Assembly (NCBI GenBank): GCA_046546095.1
Contig: JBKGYK010000040.1
Span: 1 to 28,482 of the forward strand
Source of the DNA: JAQIBY01 sp046546095
GTDB taxonomy: Bacteria; Bacteroidota; Bacteroidia; Bacteroidales; ML635J-15
Length of the DNA stretch: 28,482 bases
Direction of reading: 5' to 3'
Numbering within the stretch: the stretch's first letter is position 1; the number at the start of each line of letters is the position of its first letter. The notes beneath the pieces are model-generated. The model was not told the origin of the DNA and ran no database searches. It saw only the letters and a list, made by a program, of their open reading frames with translations. A program made the translations under genes and the position numbers. Below are positions 1-8,298 of this stretch, piece after piece.

Positions 1-10
1 TTTCTTCCGC

Positions 11-466
11 CTAATTTTCTTTCAGTACGTAATCGTCGTATTCCAGTTCAAAACGGAGTTTATGTTTAGATTCTTCGCTGGCCAGAGACTGAAACACTTC
101 TTTGAGTTCGTTGTTGGGAGCCCGCTCCGCCAGTTTCAGATAAAGGCGAAAGGCATTTTTTTCTTTTTTCATGGCCAAAACAAGGGCATCTTTGTAATCC
201 ATTTCGGGGCTGGGTTCCACTTTTGTCATGTAGTCAGCAATTTTCAGATCGGCAACGCTTTCATTTTCCCAATTGTAGAGTCCTTCCTTTTTGATGGTAG
301 TCAAACGTGCTTTATGGCCGATTTCTTCAAGGGCAAAGGATTTAAAGATCATTTTCATGTCCTTGGTTTTTGCAGTTTCTGCCAGTGCATTGTAAAAATC
401 CACGGCTTCCTGTTCCTGTTCGATGGCGAAATCGAGTATTTCCTGTATTGAATTGAGTTTGCTCAT
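11..466 (-). CDS. rubrerythrin-like ferritin-family diiron protein
   Basis: This 151-residue all-helical protein has the four-helix ferritin-like fold of the rubrerythrin superfamily without a rubredoxin domain. Visible diiron ligands are a Glu in helix 1 (Glu18 or Glu20), an ExxH motif at Glu48-His51, Glu102, and a second ExxH at Glu132-His135. Family members reduce peroxide or take part in oxidative-stress defence in anaerobes; the electron donor here cannot be read from sequence. It is the last gene of the transhydrogenase operon, 55 nt after the large fusion gene on the same strand, so co-transcription is likely and it could protect or draw electrons from that system (inference). The start at 466 is the only sensible Met, and the length fits single-domain family members. 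The family call is firm; the precise role is not. Confidence 0.85.
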   Translation of the reverse strand: MSKLNSIQEILDFAIEQEQEAVDFYNALAETAKTKDMKMIFKSFALEEIGHKARLTTIKKEGLYNWENESVADLKIADYMTKVEPSPEMDYKDALVLAMKKEKNAFRLYLKLAERAPNNELKEVFQSLASEESKHKLRFELEYDDYVLKEN

Positions 467-521
467 GGTATTATCGTTTTAGGCGGTTTCTAAAAATATA
501 AACGTTTTATGCTGCTAAAAG

Positions 522-3500
522 TTATTCAAATGCATTCACAAAGTCATTTTCAAAGCGTGCCATCACGGTGTCGGCTCCCAGCGCAAATTCCGGGAGAGCA
601 CCAGGGCCGGAGGTAAAAATAATCTGGTAAGGACTGGCCTGGCTTTCAATGGCCTTCAACATTTCATCATTGATGTCATCTTTGTTCTCCGGCAAATTGG
701 CCCCGAATGTTTTTGCAATACGCTGATACTGTGTGAGGTTGTCGATTTCGGTTTTGGGTTTTAATCCGGCATCGAAGGTTTGTATCATTTTTTGCGTATT
801 GGTAAAGCTGCCTCCGGTTTCAAACGGCATGGATGCGGGCAATACCACATCGGCAATCTCTGCTGTTTCGGTAAGGAAATAATCCTGTACCACCAGCAGT
901 TCGGCATCCTGCAGTGCATTTTTCACAGAAGCTTTATCAAAAGCGGTGCCCAAAGGATCTTCTCCAAAAACATATATCTGCTTAAGTTCTTTTTCATAAA
1001 AAGCATCGTGCAGATTTTTGGTTTTCCCATTGGCAAACTGCAGATCAATCAGTCCCTGGGTATTGTTCTTTTCCTTAACAGATATAAGTCCGGCAGCGGT
1101 TTTACCGAGTTTGCCGCTTATCAGGCACAGGTTTCTGGCCTCAGCCACAGCGTGATTGTCCAGGTAGCGTTCAGAAACCACAAGCACAGATTCGTGTACC
1201 ATGTTGAACTCGTTGAGTATCTGTATAGCGGTACGTTCGTCCACACCTGCTTTTCCAAGCAATTCATCCATATTTTCTTTTGTGATGGCTTGCTTGTATT
1301 CGTCAAAGCCTTTGCAGTGATCATCAATAAACACCTGATTTTGTTCACCTTTGCTAATCAGGCGATGGTTCAGTGCTTTCAGCAGGTAATAATAGGAATC
1401 AATACGGATAACACGATCGCATTTGTTTTCCAGTTTTTCATTTTCCCTGTCGGTGATTAGAATAATCTCTGCACCATGCTGGGTTTTTGCCTGATTGATC
1501 ATAAAGCCCAGGGTAGCATCATCCATATTAATGTGAGGATGCATCAGGAAAATCTTTTTGGCTTCCTGAATCTGATCAAAGGGGACATTCATTTCCGATG
1601 CATTGATGTTGCCTTCATCGAGATGCATCAGATGGAAAGATCCTGTATAATCAGCTTTCACAGCCTTACCGGCAAATTGTTGAATGGTCCAGACCTCTTC
1701 GTTGGTGAGTCTGCCACCGGCAAACACAGCGGATTTGGTTTTGTCTGATGCTTTTTTCTTAATCGCGTCGAATGCTTCCTGATAGGATGCCTTTTCCAAT
1801 GTACCATTTTTACGCACAAGAGGTTCAGTCAGGCGGTTTCCGCCATTGATAAATCCATAGCCGAATTTGGCAAAGCGGTCAATACTTCCGTCTTTATTGA
1901 TCATTCCATCGCGACCTGTGGTGCGAAAGACAAATCCATTTTTATGATTCAGTGTAATGCTTTCACCAATGGATCCGTACGGGCTGATGGTTTCCACGGG
2001 ATCGGTTTTTACCGGTCCGGGTTTAAAGCTAAAGTTCTCGGTAATGGCACCTGTCGGACAGGTGGAGATACAAAGGCCGCAGGATTCACAGCTTGTTTCT
2101 GTCAGGGATTCACCCATGGCAGGAGCCACAAATGTATCAAAACCCCGCTCCACAAGCCCGAGGGCTTTTGCACCCACCACATCGCTGCAAATCCGGACAC
2201 AACGAGAACACAAAATACATTTGTTGTTATCAATCTCTATATAGGGATGAGAGAAATCCACCGGCTGGTCAAGAAATCCACCACCAAATTTTAGTTGTTC
2301 GGCCTGATAATCAGTAGAATATTTCTGCAAATCACAGGAGAAGAATTCGGAGCATCCACATTCGAGACATCTCCGGGTTTCATGCATAGCCTGTTCGTAA
2401 TCGTAACCCTGTTCAACTTCATTGAAATTGATACGTTTATCTTCGGGCAGCACTGGCATTTCTTCGCGCATTTGTTGCTGATAGCGTCCCAGATAGTCGT
2501 CTTTTTCCTGTTCTTTAAAATTGTCTTTCCGGCTGACAAATGGTTTTTGTATGGCTTGGGGTTTTTCGCCATTCAGGTACATATCCACTGAGTGCACAGC
2601 CGTTTTTGCCTGCGCAATGGCTTCGATAACGGTAGCAGGTCCGGTAACACCATCGCCGGCAGCAAATACATTTTCAATGCCTGTCTGCAGGGTTGCTTCA
2701 TCGGCATCAATATCGCCCCAGCGGTTGAGTTCGAGCTGACCTTTGGATGCGTTTTTATTGATGTCTTCCAAAAAATCCACATCGGTTTTTTGTCCGATGG
2801 CTGCCAGAATGTAATCGCATTCCAGTTCAAATTCAGAACCTTCAACGGGCACAGGCCTGCGCCTACCGGAAGCATCGGGCTCACCCAGTTCCATTTTAAT
2901 AAGGGTCATGGATTTCACTTTGCCTTGATCATCCTGGTTTACTTCCACGGGATTGGTAAGCAGCATGTATTCCACGCCTTCTGCTCTGGATTCGTGAATT
3001 TCGATGGGATTGGCAGGCATTTCCTTTTCGGTACGACGATACACGATGATGCTTTTTTCGGCACCACAGCGCACGGCGGTACGGCAGCAATCCATAGCGG
3101 TATTACCACCACCCACGGTAACGACGGTTTTACCGGAGAAATCGTATTTCTGTCCGGTCATTTCCATATTGCGAAGGAAGTCAATGCCACTGTAAACACC
3201 GTCGGCTTCTTCGCCTTTGGCCCGCAGCAGTGTTCCCCTCTGTGATCCGATGGTAAGAATGGTAGCATCGTAATCCTTGTCAAGTTCTTTATAGGACAGG
3301 TTATCCCCCAGCCGTTTGTTGACAAACAGGTTGGCTCCCAGCTCGGTAATGGTTTCCACTTCTTTATCGAGCAGGTCGTTGGGCAGTCGGTATTCCGGGA
3401 TTCCATAACGGAGCCATCCACCGGCATGCGGGTTTGCTTCAAAGACATCTGCCTGATGGCCTTTTTGCTGCAGCCAGAAAGCGGCAGACAAACCACCAGG

Positions 3501-4115
3501 GCCGGCGCCAATGATGGCAACTTTTTTTCCGGTAGATGGAGCCACCTCGGGTTTGTAATGCTCACCTTCAAGCAGGTCTTTATCAGCGGCAAATCGCTTA
3601 AGGTAATCGATGCCTACGCCGGCATTTTCGTCGAGCAAATTACGTCGGCAGGCTGCTTCACATGGCCGGACACAAATGCGTCCACACACAGCGGGAAATG
3701 GATTATCTTCCTTGATAAGTGCAGTGGCCTCGCTGTATTGTTTTTTCTCAATCAATGAAATATAGCCCTGCACATCCACGCCTGCCGGGCAGGTTTCCTT
3801 ACAGGGGGCCACGCAATCGGCGTAATGGTTGCTAAGCAAAAGGTCCAGAGCTGTTTTTCGTGCTTTAAACACGGTATTGTTATCGGTATTGATTTTCATA
3901 CCTTCAGCGATTTCGGTAGAGCAGGACGGCTGTGTGCCGCGGCCTTCTATTTCCACTACGCAGACAAAACAGGAAGAATAAGGTTTCAGGCGTTTATCAT
4001 AACACAATGTTGGCACATGTATGCCGTTGCGGTTTGCCAGCTCCAGAATGGTTTCGCCGGGTACGCCCTGAACCGTTTCGCCGTTTAGAATGACATTGAT
4101 TTTATCTTTGTTCAT
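522..4115 (-). CDS. stnC: Stn-type transhydrogenase large subunit (NuoG-GltD-ferredoxin-FdhF-like fusion)
   Basis: The 1197-residue protein is a chain of redox modules. Residues 1-75 are a NuoG-type [2Fe-2S] ferredoxin (Cys38, 49, 52, 65). Residues 97-160 carry His97, Cys101, 105, 109 and Cys144, 148, 152, 156, the GltD/NfnB N-terminal [4Fe-4S] ligands. Residues 198-515 are a GltD-like flavoprotein, with a GAGPGG FAD site at 203-208, a GGGNTA site at 335-340 and YRRTEKEMP at 359-367 typical of NADPH binding. Cys583, 586, 588, 594 form a further cysteine cluster, followed by two [4Fe-4S] motifs (Cys633/636/639/643 and 676/679/682/686). Residues 700-1197 resemble FdhF/NuoG but lack the cluster cysteines. 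A NuoG-like plus GltD-like chain beside NuoE- and NuoF-like subunits is the described layout of StnC in Sporomusa ovata. Inferred role: cytosolic transfer of electrons to NADP+. Alternative: a subunit of an NAD-linked formate dehydrogenase, made unlikely by the degenerate C-terminal domain. The gene starts 21 nt after its upstream neighbour. Confidence 0.78.
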   Translation of the reverse strand: MNKDKINVILNGETVQGVPGETILELANRNGIHVPTLCYDKRLKPYSSCFVCVVEIEGRGTQPSCSTEIAEGMKINTDNNTVFKARKTALDLLLSNHYADCVAPCKETCPAGVDVQGYISLIEKKQYSEATALIKEDNPFPAVCGRICVRPCEAACRRNLLDENAGVGIDYLKRFAADKDLLEGEHYKPEVAPSTGKKVAIIGAGPGGLSAAFWLQQKGHQADVFEANPHAGGWLRYGIPEYRLPNDLLDKEVETITELGANLFVNKRLGDNLSYKELDKDYDATILTIGSQRGTLLRAKGEEADGVYSGIDFLRNMEMTGQKYDFSGKTVVTVGGGNTAMDCCRTAVRCGAEKSIIVYRRTEKEMPANPIEIHESRAEGVEYMLLTNPVEVNQDDQGKVKSMTLIKMELGEPDASGRRRPVPVEGSEFELECDYILAAIGQKTDVDFLEDINKNASKGQLELNRWGDIDADEATLQTGIENVFAAGDGVTGPATVIEAIAQAKTAVHSVDMYLNGEKPQAIQKPFVSRKDNFKEQEKDDYLGRYQQQMREEMPVLPEDKRINFNEVEQGYDYEQAMHETRRCLECGCSEFFSCDLQKYSTDYQAEQLKFGGGFLDQPVDFSHPYIEIDNNKCILCSRCVRICSDVVGAKALGLVERGFDTFVAPAMGESLTETSCESCGLCISTCPTGAITENFSFKPGPVKTDPVETISPYGSIGESITLNHKNGFVFRTTGRDGMINKDGSIDRFAKFGYGFINGGNRLTEPLVRKNGTLEKASYQEAFDAIKKKASDKTKSAVFAGGRLTNEEVWTIQQFAGKAVKADYTGSFHLMHLDEGNINASEMNVPFDQIQEAKKIFLMHPHINMDDATLGFMINQAKTQHGAEIILITDRENEKLENKCDRVIRIDSYYYLLKALNHRLISKGEQNQVFIDDHCKGFDEYKQAITKENMDELLGKAGVDERTAIQILNEFNMVHESVLVVSERYLDNHAVAEARNLCLISGKLGKTAAGLISVKEKNNTQGLIDLQFANGKTKNLHDAFYEKELKQIYVFGEDPLGTAFDKASVKNALQDAELLVVQDYFLTETAEIADVVLPASMPFETGGSFTNTQKMIQTFDAGLKPKTEIDNLTQYQRIAKTFGANLPENKDDINDEMLKAIESQASPYQIIFTSGPGALPEFALGADTVMARFENDFVNAFE

Positions 4116-4136
4116 GATTCTGAATTTTCCTTGATT

Positions 4137-5915
4137 CTACAACAGTTTTATTGCATCAAAATTACACTTGGAGTAGCAAACACCGCAGTGGATACAAATG
4201 TCCTGATCGATGTAATGCACTTCTTTACGTTCCCCTGAGATGGCATCCACGGGACAATTTCTGGCACAGACGGTACAGCCGGTACAGTTTTCCGGATCCA
4301 CTTCATAGGTGAGCAACTCGGTACAAACCTTTGCAGGGCATTTTTTATCCCTGATGTGGGCTTCGTACTCATCACGGAAATACTTGATGGTAGTAAGCAC
4401 AGGGTTTGGGGCGGTTTGTCCCAGTCCGCAGAGGCTGTTTTCTTTCACCTGGTGGGCCAGTTCTTCAAGTTTTTCGATATCGCCTTCCTGACCTTTTCCT
4501 TGTGTGATGTTGGTAAGGATTTCAAGCATGCGTTTTGTACCGATGCGGCAGAATGTACATTTACCGCAGGATTCCTTTTCTGTAAAATCCAGAAAGAATC
4601 TGGCGATATCCACCATGCAGGTGGTTTCATCCATCACAACCATACCGCCGGAACCCATAATGGCGCCGGTAGCCTGTACAGAGTCGTAATCAACAATGGT
4701 TTCAGACATATAGGCCGGAATGCAACCACCGGAGGGGCCTCCGAGCTGCACGGCTTTAAATTCTTTGTCATCCTGAATACCACCACCCAATTTAAAAATC
4801 ACATCGTGAATGGTCATTCCCATGGGTACCTCAACAAGGCCGCCGTGTTTAATTTTGCCGGTGAGGGCAAAAACTTTTGTACCTTTTGAGTTTTCGGTTC
4901 CGTACTGAGCGTATTTGTCAGCGCCGTTACGAATAATCCAGGGGACGTTTGCCCAGGTTTCTACATTGTTGATGTTTGTGGGTTTTCCCCAGAGGCCTTT
5001 GGCTGCCGGGAATGGTGGTCGTTTGCGGGGCATGCCCCGCTCTCCTTCCACGGAAGCCATCAGTGCGGTTTCTTCGCCGCAGACAAATGCTCCGGCGCCC
5101 TCTTTTACGTAGATATCAAAATTAAAATTATCGATACCACAGGCATTATGACCCAGGTATCCTTTTTCGCGGGCCTGATCAATGGCGATATTAAGTCGTT
5201 TGATGGCAAGGGGATACTCAGCGCGGCAATAAATCACGCCCTGATTTGCACCCACAGCGTATCCACCGATTAGCATGCCCTCCAGTACTGCGTGGGGATC
5301 TCCTTCGAGCAGAGATCTGTCCATAAACGCACCGGGGTCACCTTCATCGGCGTTGCAGATGATGTATTTTTCATCGCTGTCAGTGTTTTTGGCAAACATC
5401 CATTTTTTACCCGTAGGAAAACCACCGCCGCCACGTCCACGTAGTCCGGAATCGAGCACAGTTTTGATAACTTTGTCCTGTTCAAGATTCTCGCTGGCAA
5501 TTTTTTTCATGGCTTCGTAGGCACCCTGAGCCTCGGCATCTTTGAGGGATTCCGGGTCAATGTATCCGCAGTTGCGCAACGCGATTTTCACCTGATCATC
5601 GAAAAACACATCATCCATGGTTTCAAACAAATCGCTACGCACCACGTAATCTTTGCGCGGCTCATGGTCAACCACGTGCTTTTCGATTATTTCGAGTGCT
5701 TTATCTTCATCAATATTTCCATACAGGTAATGCCCGTCATCATCGATGATTTCAACCAATGGTTCGTTATAACACATCCCGATACAGGATGTTTTTTTGA
5801 GTTCAAAGTCGAGGTTTTCGGATTTTTTCAGGCTTTCAATTTTTTCGTAGGTTTTATTGGCCCCTGCAGCAATTCCACAGGATCCCAGTCCAACTATAAC
5901 TTGTGTTTTGCCCAT
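4137..5915 (-). CDS. NuoF/HydB-like FMN iron-sulfur subunit of bifurcating transhydrogenase
   Basis: This 592-residue NADH-oxidising flavoprotein has an N-terminal thioredoxin-like [2Fe-2S] domain (Cys13, Cys44, Cys48), then the NuoF core. The core shows the FMN loop GRGGGGFPTG at 160-169, the NADEGDPGAF nucleotide loop at 188-197, the CGEETAL segment near 279-285, and the N3-type [4Fe-4S] ligands Cys450, 453, 456 and 496. Cys526 and Cys531 may serve an extra metal site. The C-terminus adds two ferredoxin clusters (Cys544/547/550/554 and Cys574/577/580/584), a feature of HydB of bifurcating hydrogenases and its Stn homologue but not of complex I NuoF. In this family the FMN is the proposed bifurcation site linking NADH and ferredoxin. 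It lies between the NuoE-like and fusion genes with gaps of 28 and 21 nt. No [FeFe]-hydrogenase gene is in the window. Confidence 0.9.
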   Translation of the reverse strand: MGKTQVIVGLGSCGIAAGANKTYEKIESLKKSENLDFELKKTSCIGMCYNEPLVEIIDDDGHYLYGNIDEDKALEIIEKHVVDHEPRKDYVVRSDLFETMDDVFFDDQVKIALRNCGYIDPESLKDAEAQGAYEAMKKIASENLEQDKVIKTVLDSGLRGRGGGGFPTGKKWMFAKNTDSDEKYIICNADEGDPGAFMDRSLLEGDPHAVLEGMLIGGYAVGANQGVIYCRAEYPLAIKRLNIAIDQAREKGYLGHNACGIDNFNFDIYVKEGAGAFVCGEETALMASVEGERGMPRKRPPFPAAKGLWGKPTNINNVETWANVPWIIRNGADKYAQYGTENSKGTKVFALTGKIKHGGLVEVPMGMTIHDVIFKLGGGIQDDKEFKAVQLGGPSGGCIPAYMSETIVDYDSVQATGAIMGSGGMVVMDETTCMVDIARFFLDFTEKESCGKCTFCRIGTKRMLEILTNITQGKGQEGDIEKLEELAHQVKENSLCGLGQTAPNPVLTTIKYFRDEYEAHIRDKKCPAKVCTELLTYEVDPENCTGCTVCARNCPVDAISGERKEVHYIDQDICIHCGVCYSKCNFDAIKLL

Positions 5916-5943
5916 AGTTTCAGTGTTTTCGTTCAGACAGAGC

Positions 5944-6462
5944 TTAATTTTTTTCCTGCAATTTAAGGTTACGAATAATTTTAGAGGCAGATTTTCCGGT
6001 CAGGCTGCCATGAGTATCATCGTTGATCATCATCACCGGTGCCAGGGAGCAACATCCGAGGCATGCAACAGATTCGAGTGTAAAGAGCCTGTCATCGGTG
6101 GTTTCTCCGTCTTTGATTTTCAGGCTGTCCTGCAAAGCTTCGGTGATGGCTTTTGCGCCCTGCACATGACATGCTGTTCCGTGACAAACTTTGATAATGT
6201 ATTTACCGACGGGGTGCAGTCGGAATTGTGTATAAAAGGTAGCCACCCCATACATATCCGCCAGATTAAGCTCTGTTTTTTCGGCTACATATTTGAATGA
6301 CTGTGGCGGGATATACCCGTATACATTTTGAATGCTTTGCAAAAGGGGAATAAGAATACCTTTTCTTCCCTTGAATTTTTCAATGACAGGATCGATCAGG
6401 GACAAGTCAACATCCTCTTTCTCAATCTCGTGCCTTTTGGGTTCGATACGCTGGATTCGCAT
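5944..6462 (-). CDS. NuoE/HydC-like thioredoxin-fold [2Fe-2S] subunit
   Basis: This 172-residue protein is of the NuoE / 24 kDa family. A helical N-terminus (about 20-75) precedes a thioredoxin-like [2Fe-2S] domain with the expected four ligands Cys93, Cys98, Cys134 and Cys138 (spacing CxxxxC and CxxxC); Cys137 is an extra neighbour. The length is normal for the family. In HydABC and Stn complexes this subunit pairs with the NuoF-like protein and holds a side-path cluster near the flavin. It is the first gene of the four-gene operon, and its start lies 80 nt from the gdhA stop with an intrinsic terminator between them. A TATCTTTA stretch at 6487-6494 (minus strand) could be a -7 element, but no convincing -33 box accompanies it. 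Assignment to a transhydrogenase rather than complex I comes from the neighbours. Confidence 0.9.
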   Translation of the reverse strand: MRIQRIEPKRHEIEKEDVDLSLIDPVIEKFKGRKGILIPLLQSIQNVYGYIPPQSFKYVAEKTELNLADMYGVATFYTQFRLHPVGKYIIKVCHGTACHVQGAKAITEALQDSLKIKDGETTDDRLFTLESVACLGCCSLAPVMMINDDTHGSLTGKSASKIIRNLKLQEKN

Positions 6463-6493
6463 GACAGAATGATTTTATAATTTTGCTAAAGAT

Positions 6494-6532
6494 AAAAAGA
6501 AAAGAAGAAAGGGTCTGAAAAATTCAGACCCT
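6494..6532 (-). terminator. intrinsic terminator downstream of gdhA
   Basis: A near-perfect hairpin with arms at 6511-6519 and 6523-6531 (GGGTCTGAA and its complement, 3-nt loop, one more A-T pair outside) is followed, in the minus-strand direction, by a T-rich tract over 6494-6510. It lies 11 nt past the gdhA stop codon and separates gdhA from the transhydrogenase operon, which should therefore have its own promoter in the remaining 30 nt or receive read-through. Confidence 0.8.
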
Positions 6533-6542
6533 CTTACAAAAA

Positions 6543-7889
6543 TCAGACAAGCCCCTGTGCAATCATGGCATCAGCAACTTTAACAAAGCCGCCGATATTT
6601 GCACCTTTGACATAATTGACAAAATCACCTTCCTGACCGTGTTCAACACAGGTAGTATGAATATTTATCATAATTTCATGCAGCTTGCTGTCCACATCTT
6701 CCCTCGACCAGCTTAAGCGCATAGCATTTTGTGTCATTTCGAGGCCTGAAACAGCCACTCCACCGGCATTTGCAGCTTTACCCGGTCCATAAAGTATTTT
6801 TTTATCAAGCCATACTTCCACAGCTTCCGGTGTGCTGGGCATGTTCGCCCCTTCAGAAACAGCAATCACACCATTTTTCACAAGGGTTTGAGCGGCATCA
6901 CCATCAATTTCATTTTCGGTTGCACAAGGCAGAGCCACATCACACTTGATGCTCCACGGGCGTTCTCCTTCGAAATATTCGACACCCCATTTTTTTGCGT
7001 AATCTTTAATACGGCCACGTTTGATATTTTTCAGATGCATGACATATTCCAGTTTTTCTTTATCTATGCCATGTGGGTCATAAATAAAGCCGGAAGAATC
7101 GCTGAGCGTGACCACTTTTCCTCCCAGCTCATTGACTTTTTCGGTAGCAAACTGAGCAACATTACCGGATCCGGAAACAACAACTGTTTTGCCTTCAAAG
7201 CTATCTTTGCGGGTTTTCAGCATTTCTTCGGCAAAATAGACGGCACCATAGCCGGTTGCTTCAGGCCGTATAAGAGACCCACCCCATTCGCGGCCTTTAC
7301 CGGTAAGCACACCTGTGAATTCATTTTTCAGACGTTTGTATTGACCAAACATGTAACCGATTTCACGGCCACCAACGCCAATATCACCTGCAGGCACATC
7401 TGTATTCGGGCCAATATGACGCGAAAGTTCTGTCATAAAGCTTTGTGTAAAGCGCATCACTTCAGCATCGGTTTTGCCTTTGGGGTCGAAGTCAGAACCA
7501 CCTTTACCGCCACCCATTGGCAATGTTGTGAGTGAGTTTTTAAACACCTGCTCGAAAGCAAGGAATTTCAGAATTCCCAGGTTTACTGTGGGGTGAAATC
7601 GCAGTCCACCTTTATATGGGCCGATTGCGGAATTCATTTCAATGCGGAAGCCACGATTAACATGGGTAACTCCCTTGTCATCCATCCAGGGCACACGGAA
7701 AATGATAATACGCTCTGGCTCGACAATACGTTCCAGGACTTTTGCATCTTTGTACTTCGGATTTTCTTCCACGAATGGAATCAGTGATTCAACAACTTCT
7801 TCCACTGCCTGATGATACTCATTTTCGGATGGGTTCCTGGCAATTACTTTTGCCATGAACTCCTCAACCAATTGTTGATAATTTGCCAT
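6543..7889 (-). CDS. gdhA: NADP-type glutamate dehydrogenase
   Basis: GdhA reversibly aminates 2-oxoglutarate with ammonium, using NADPH in its biosynthetic direction. At 448 residues it has the usual length of hexameric class I enzymes. The substrate-binding segment PYKGGLRFHP is at 91-100, the catalytic-lysine loop PMGGGKGG at 124-131, PAGDIGVGGREIGY follows in the middle, and the dinucleotide fold shows GSGNVAQFA followed by a SDSSG segment as in NADP-specific enzymes. Cofactor choice is inferred from that segment and overall similarity, not proved. The gene stands alone between a well-formed promoter (7943-7974) and a terminator. Its neighbour is a probable NADPH-producing transhydrogenase, which makes a functional link plausible. 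Confidence 0.95.
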   Translation of the reverse strand: MANYQQLVEEFMAKVIARNPSENEYHQAVEEVVESLIPFVEENPKYKDAKVLERIVEPERIIIFRVPWMDDKGVTHVNRGFRIEMNSAIGPYKGGLRFHPTVNLGILKFLAFEQVFKNSLTTLPMGGGKGGSDFDPKGKTDAEVMRFTQSFMTELSRHIGPNTDVPAGDIGVGGREIGYMFGQYKRLKNEFTGVLTGKGREWGGSLIRPEATGYGAVYFAEEMLKTRKDSFEGKTVVVSGSGNVAQFATEKVNELGGKVVTLSDSSGFIYDPHGIDKEKLEYVMHLKNIKRGRIKDYAKKWGVEYFEGERPWSIKCDVALPCATENEIDGDAAQTLVKNGVIAVSEGANMPSTPEAVEVWLDKKILYGPGKAANAGGVAVSGLEMTQNAMRLSWSREDVDSKLHEIMINIHTTCVEHGQEGDFVNYVKGANIGGFVKVADAMIAQGLV

Positions 7890-7942
7890 AATAATTTAGA
7901 TTTTAGGTTAGGTTAAAATTCTGGTAAAAAAATGATTCACTA

Positions 7943-7974
7943 CAATAATAAATGATATTTTTTCAAAAATCAAA
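7943..7974 (-). promoter_or_regulatory. Bacteroidota-type promoter of gdhA
   Basis: On the minus strand a TTTG (7971-7974) is followed after 20 nt by TATTATTG (7943-7950). This matches the Bacteroidota consensus TTTG-N19-21-TAnnTTTG in all but one position of the -7 box. The predicted transcription start is near 7936, giving a leader of about 45 nt without an obvious ribosome binding site, as is common in this phylum. Confidence 0.55.
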
Positions 7975-8126
7975 CGACACAACTACTGTTAAAAATATAA
8001 CAATTGATTTTTTCATGCTTTTTATTTGATTTTCTGATATTTATAATCTATTCATGCCGTATAACAGCTTTTACTCCAGGCCGGGGTTAATATATTGACT
8101 TGCTGCAGCTTACAAAGTCATGACAA

Positions 8127-8157
8127 TTATCATGTTCTGGAGCATATAACATGATAA
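8127..8157. repeat. perfect 10-bp inverted repeat, possible operator
   Basis: TTATCATGTT at 8127-8136 and its exact reverse complement AACATGATAA at 8148-8157 are separated by 11 nt. The core octamer TTATCATG recurs at 8201-8208, where the preceding bases (GACA) also match the first copy apart from one nucleotide. The arms are not followed by a T-tract, so a terminator is unlikely. A binding site for a dimeric regulator, about 190-220 bp upstream of the gdhA transcription start, is one reading. Confidence 0.45.
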
Positions 8158-8298
8158 ACATCATATTTATAGACAATTAGTCAAAAATTGCAGTCAGACA
8201 TTATCATGCACAAAGCACCTGATAACTGAGAAAAAGGCCAAATAAGGGAAAGAGGATTTTGACAAAAATATAAAATTATAAGCATCATAATTATTTTT

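Larger units (their letters stand above)
7890..8298. other. 409-bp intergenic region between manA and gdhA
   Basis: AT-rich noncoding stretch. It holds the gdhA promoter (7943-7974) and a perfect 10-bp inverted repeat at 8127-8157 with a third half-site at 8201-8208. No clear intrinsic terminator for manA was found: there is no GC-rich hairpin with a T-tract near 8200-8298. No open reading frame longer than about 20 codons looks real. Confidence 0.6.

Noticed and set aside
2592..3245. Long open frames opposite the large fusion gene and other coding genes, for example 217 codons here
   Set aside because: They lie antisense to clear protein-coding genes, show no domain-like features, and follow from the codon use of the true strand.
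522..6462. Reading the NuoE/F/G-like genes as part of respiratory complex I or as an NAD-linked formate dehydrogenase or [FeFe] hydrogenase
   Set aside because: No other Nuo subunits are present, the NuoF-like protein has HydB-type extra ferredoxin clusters, there is no H-cluster domain, and the FdhF-like domain lacks its cluster cysteines and a catalytic Cys/Sec.
6487..6494. TATCTTTA as promoter of the transhydrogenase operon
   Set aside because: It matches seven of eight -7 positions and is well placed, but there is no -33 box at the right distance and it lies in the T-rich tail of the gdhA terminator, where such matches arise easily.
7963..8016. 17-codon minus-strand frame starting MKKSIVIF in the gdhA upstream region
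   Set aside because: It resembles a signal-peptide start but ends after 17 codons, overlaps the gdhA -33 element, and is within chance expectation for AT-rich DNA.
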